Source of the DNA: Dehalococcoidales bacterium
GTDB lineage: Bacteria; Chloroflexota; Dehalococcoidia; Dehalococcoidales; UBA3254
DNA length: 5,767 nt
Assembly (NCBI GenBank): GCA_028718465.1
Contig: JAQULX010000206.1
Location: forward strand, 1 to 5,767
Direction of reading: 5' to 3'
The notes under the pieces were generated by a model. The model made no database searches. It was not told the DNA's origin and saw only the letters and a program-made list of their open reading frames with translations. The translations under genes were made by a program, and so were the position numbers. Positions 5,073 through 5,767 of this stretch are shown in pieces. Position 1 is the stretch's first letter. Every line of letters starts with the position of its first letter.

Positions 5073-5767
5073 TCATTGCGAAGCGAGCGAGACTTTGCTC
5101 AGGTCGGCATTACCTAAAGGGCCGATGGAATATCCCTGAACATGGGGCTTCACCAGAATATAGTTCTCGCCGAATGACAGAGGGAGGCAGGCGGCATCAT
5201 CGACTATCATCTGTTCGGCTTGCCGGTATAGGGCCAGGCTTTCATCATGGTCGGACGATTGGTTGGCTTGCGAGATCAGAGCGTCCACCCCCGGATTGGA
5301 ATAGCTCCCGTAGTTATAGTTGGACCCAGTGGAGAACATAATATCCAGAAAGTTCTGAGGATGCGGATAATCGGCGATCCAGCCTATATCATACATCTGG
5401 TCTATCTCGGTTTTGGTATTGTAAAAAAACCGCTCCGGTTCTATCTGCCTGATAACGACGTCGATGCCCAGATTTTGTTTCCACTGGTAGACCAGCGATT
5501 CAAGGACCGCCCCAACGCTTCCACCGTACCCGCTGGTAGTCAGGGTTATAGTCGGCAAATTGGAGACATCCCCGTATTTCGAAGCGCGAAACAACTCTCT
5601 GGCTCCATGCGGGTCAAAGCTAAATCCGGCGACATCCGGATTATACCCGGGCAGTCCCGGCGGCAGTATTCCGTTGGCCTTTTGGGCGATATCCCGGTAC
5701 ACCAGCAAAATTATTTTATCTTTATCGACCGCCATGCTAAAAGCGTGCCGGATATTGATATCATCAA
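5073..5767 (-). CDS. ABC transporter solute-binding protein, family 5 (5' end outside window)
   Basis: C-terminal 230 residues of an extracytoplasmic peptide/nickel/oligopeptide-type binding protein (SBP family 5, DppA/OppA-like), which captures substrate for an ABC importer. The frame is open to the right edge. The visible start reads DDINIRHAFSMAVDKDKI, the conserved helix 'N-(I/V)-R-x-A-(F/L)-(S/A)-x-A-(I/V)-D-(R/K)' of the family, so the Met at 5735 is internal and not the start. Further hallmarks: ILPPGLPGYNPDV, a second-lobe segment VYQWKQNLGIDVVIRQIEPERFF, GWIADYPHPQNFLDIMF, SNPGVDALISQAN, YRQAEQMIVDDAACLPL and a C-terminal GNADLSKVSLASQ. The signal peptide and N-terminal lobe are off-window and no permease genes are visible, so the substrate cannot be stated. 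A link with yqeB-nifS downstream is not implied by function. Confidence 0.92.
   Translation of the reverse strand, partial: DDINIRHAFSMAVDKDKIILLVYRDIAQKANGILPPGLPGYNPDVAGFSFDPHGARELFRASKYGDVSNLPTITLTTSGYGGSVGAVLESLVYQWKQNLGIDVVIRQIEPERFFYNTKTEIDQMYDIGWIADYPHPQNFLDIMFSTGSNYNYGSYSNPGVDALISQANQSSDHDESLALYRQAEQMIVDDAACLPLSFGENYILVKPHVQGYSIGPLGNADLSKVSLASQ

Noticed and set aside
5073..5735. A complete 220-residue protein starting at Met 5735
   Set aside because: The frame stays open to the window edge, and the Met lies inside the conserved NIRHAFSMAVDKDKI helix of the family 5 binding proteins, so it is internal.
1..5767. CRISPR array, tRNA/rRNA genes, insertion sequences, phage or defence genes
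   Set aside because: Reading both strands I found no regularly spaced repeats, no tRNA-like cloverleaf, no transposase motifs and no terminal inverted repeats.

Overview
All recognisable genes in this window lie on the minus strand, so transcription runs from the right edge to the left. The protein families suggest an anaerobic bacterium. They include a YqeB-type protein of the selenium-dependent molybdenum hydroxylase system, a MOSC-domain protein, an oxygen-sensitive Fe-S quinolinate synthase, a small Fe-S ferredoxin and two NifS-type cysteine desulfurase homologues. The general look is compatible with Chloroflexota (Dehalococcoidia-like), but that is only an impression; nothing here fixes the taxon.

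In transcription order the layout is as follows. (1) 5767-5073: C-terminal part of a family 5 (peptide/nickel type) ABC-transporter solute-binding protein, with its N-terminus outside the window. (2) 4969-4145: yqeB, followed with a 4-nt GTGA overlap by (3) 4148-2982: a complete, canonical cysteine desulfurase with PLP lysine K202 and catalytic loop cysteine C325. (4) A 424-bp spacer (2981-2558). It holds an apparent C-terminal remnant of a CoA-binding (YccU-like) protein, a hairpin that buries a perfect AGGAGG, a 26-codon reading frame behind it, and promoter-like elements. (5) A compact four-gene unit: a MOSC protein (2557-2078), nadA overlapping it by one base (2078-1161), a three-cysteine ferredoxin (1139-930), and a second NifS homologue (847 to beyond the left edge).

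The two gene groups can be read as sulfur (possibly selenium) delivery modules. YqeB plus the canonical NifS resembles the maturation machinery for selenium-dependent molybdenum hydroxylases. The MOSC protein is also from a family tied to molybdenum-cofactor sulfur handling. NadA needs a [4Fe-4S] cluster, and in some bacteria a dedicated NifS accompanies nadA.

The most striking observation is that the NifS homologue of the nadA unit has an intact reading frame for the 282 visible codons but lacks the PLP-binding lysine. The usual His-Lys pair is Asn202-Gln203, and two other PLP-contacting positions are also changed (Ser152 for Asn, Ala180 for Gln). The canonical paralogue 2 kb upstream keeps all of them, which gives a built-in comparison. 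This looks like a conserved non-canonical or pseudoenzyme NifS, not a decayed gene.
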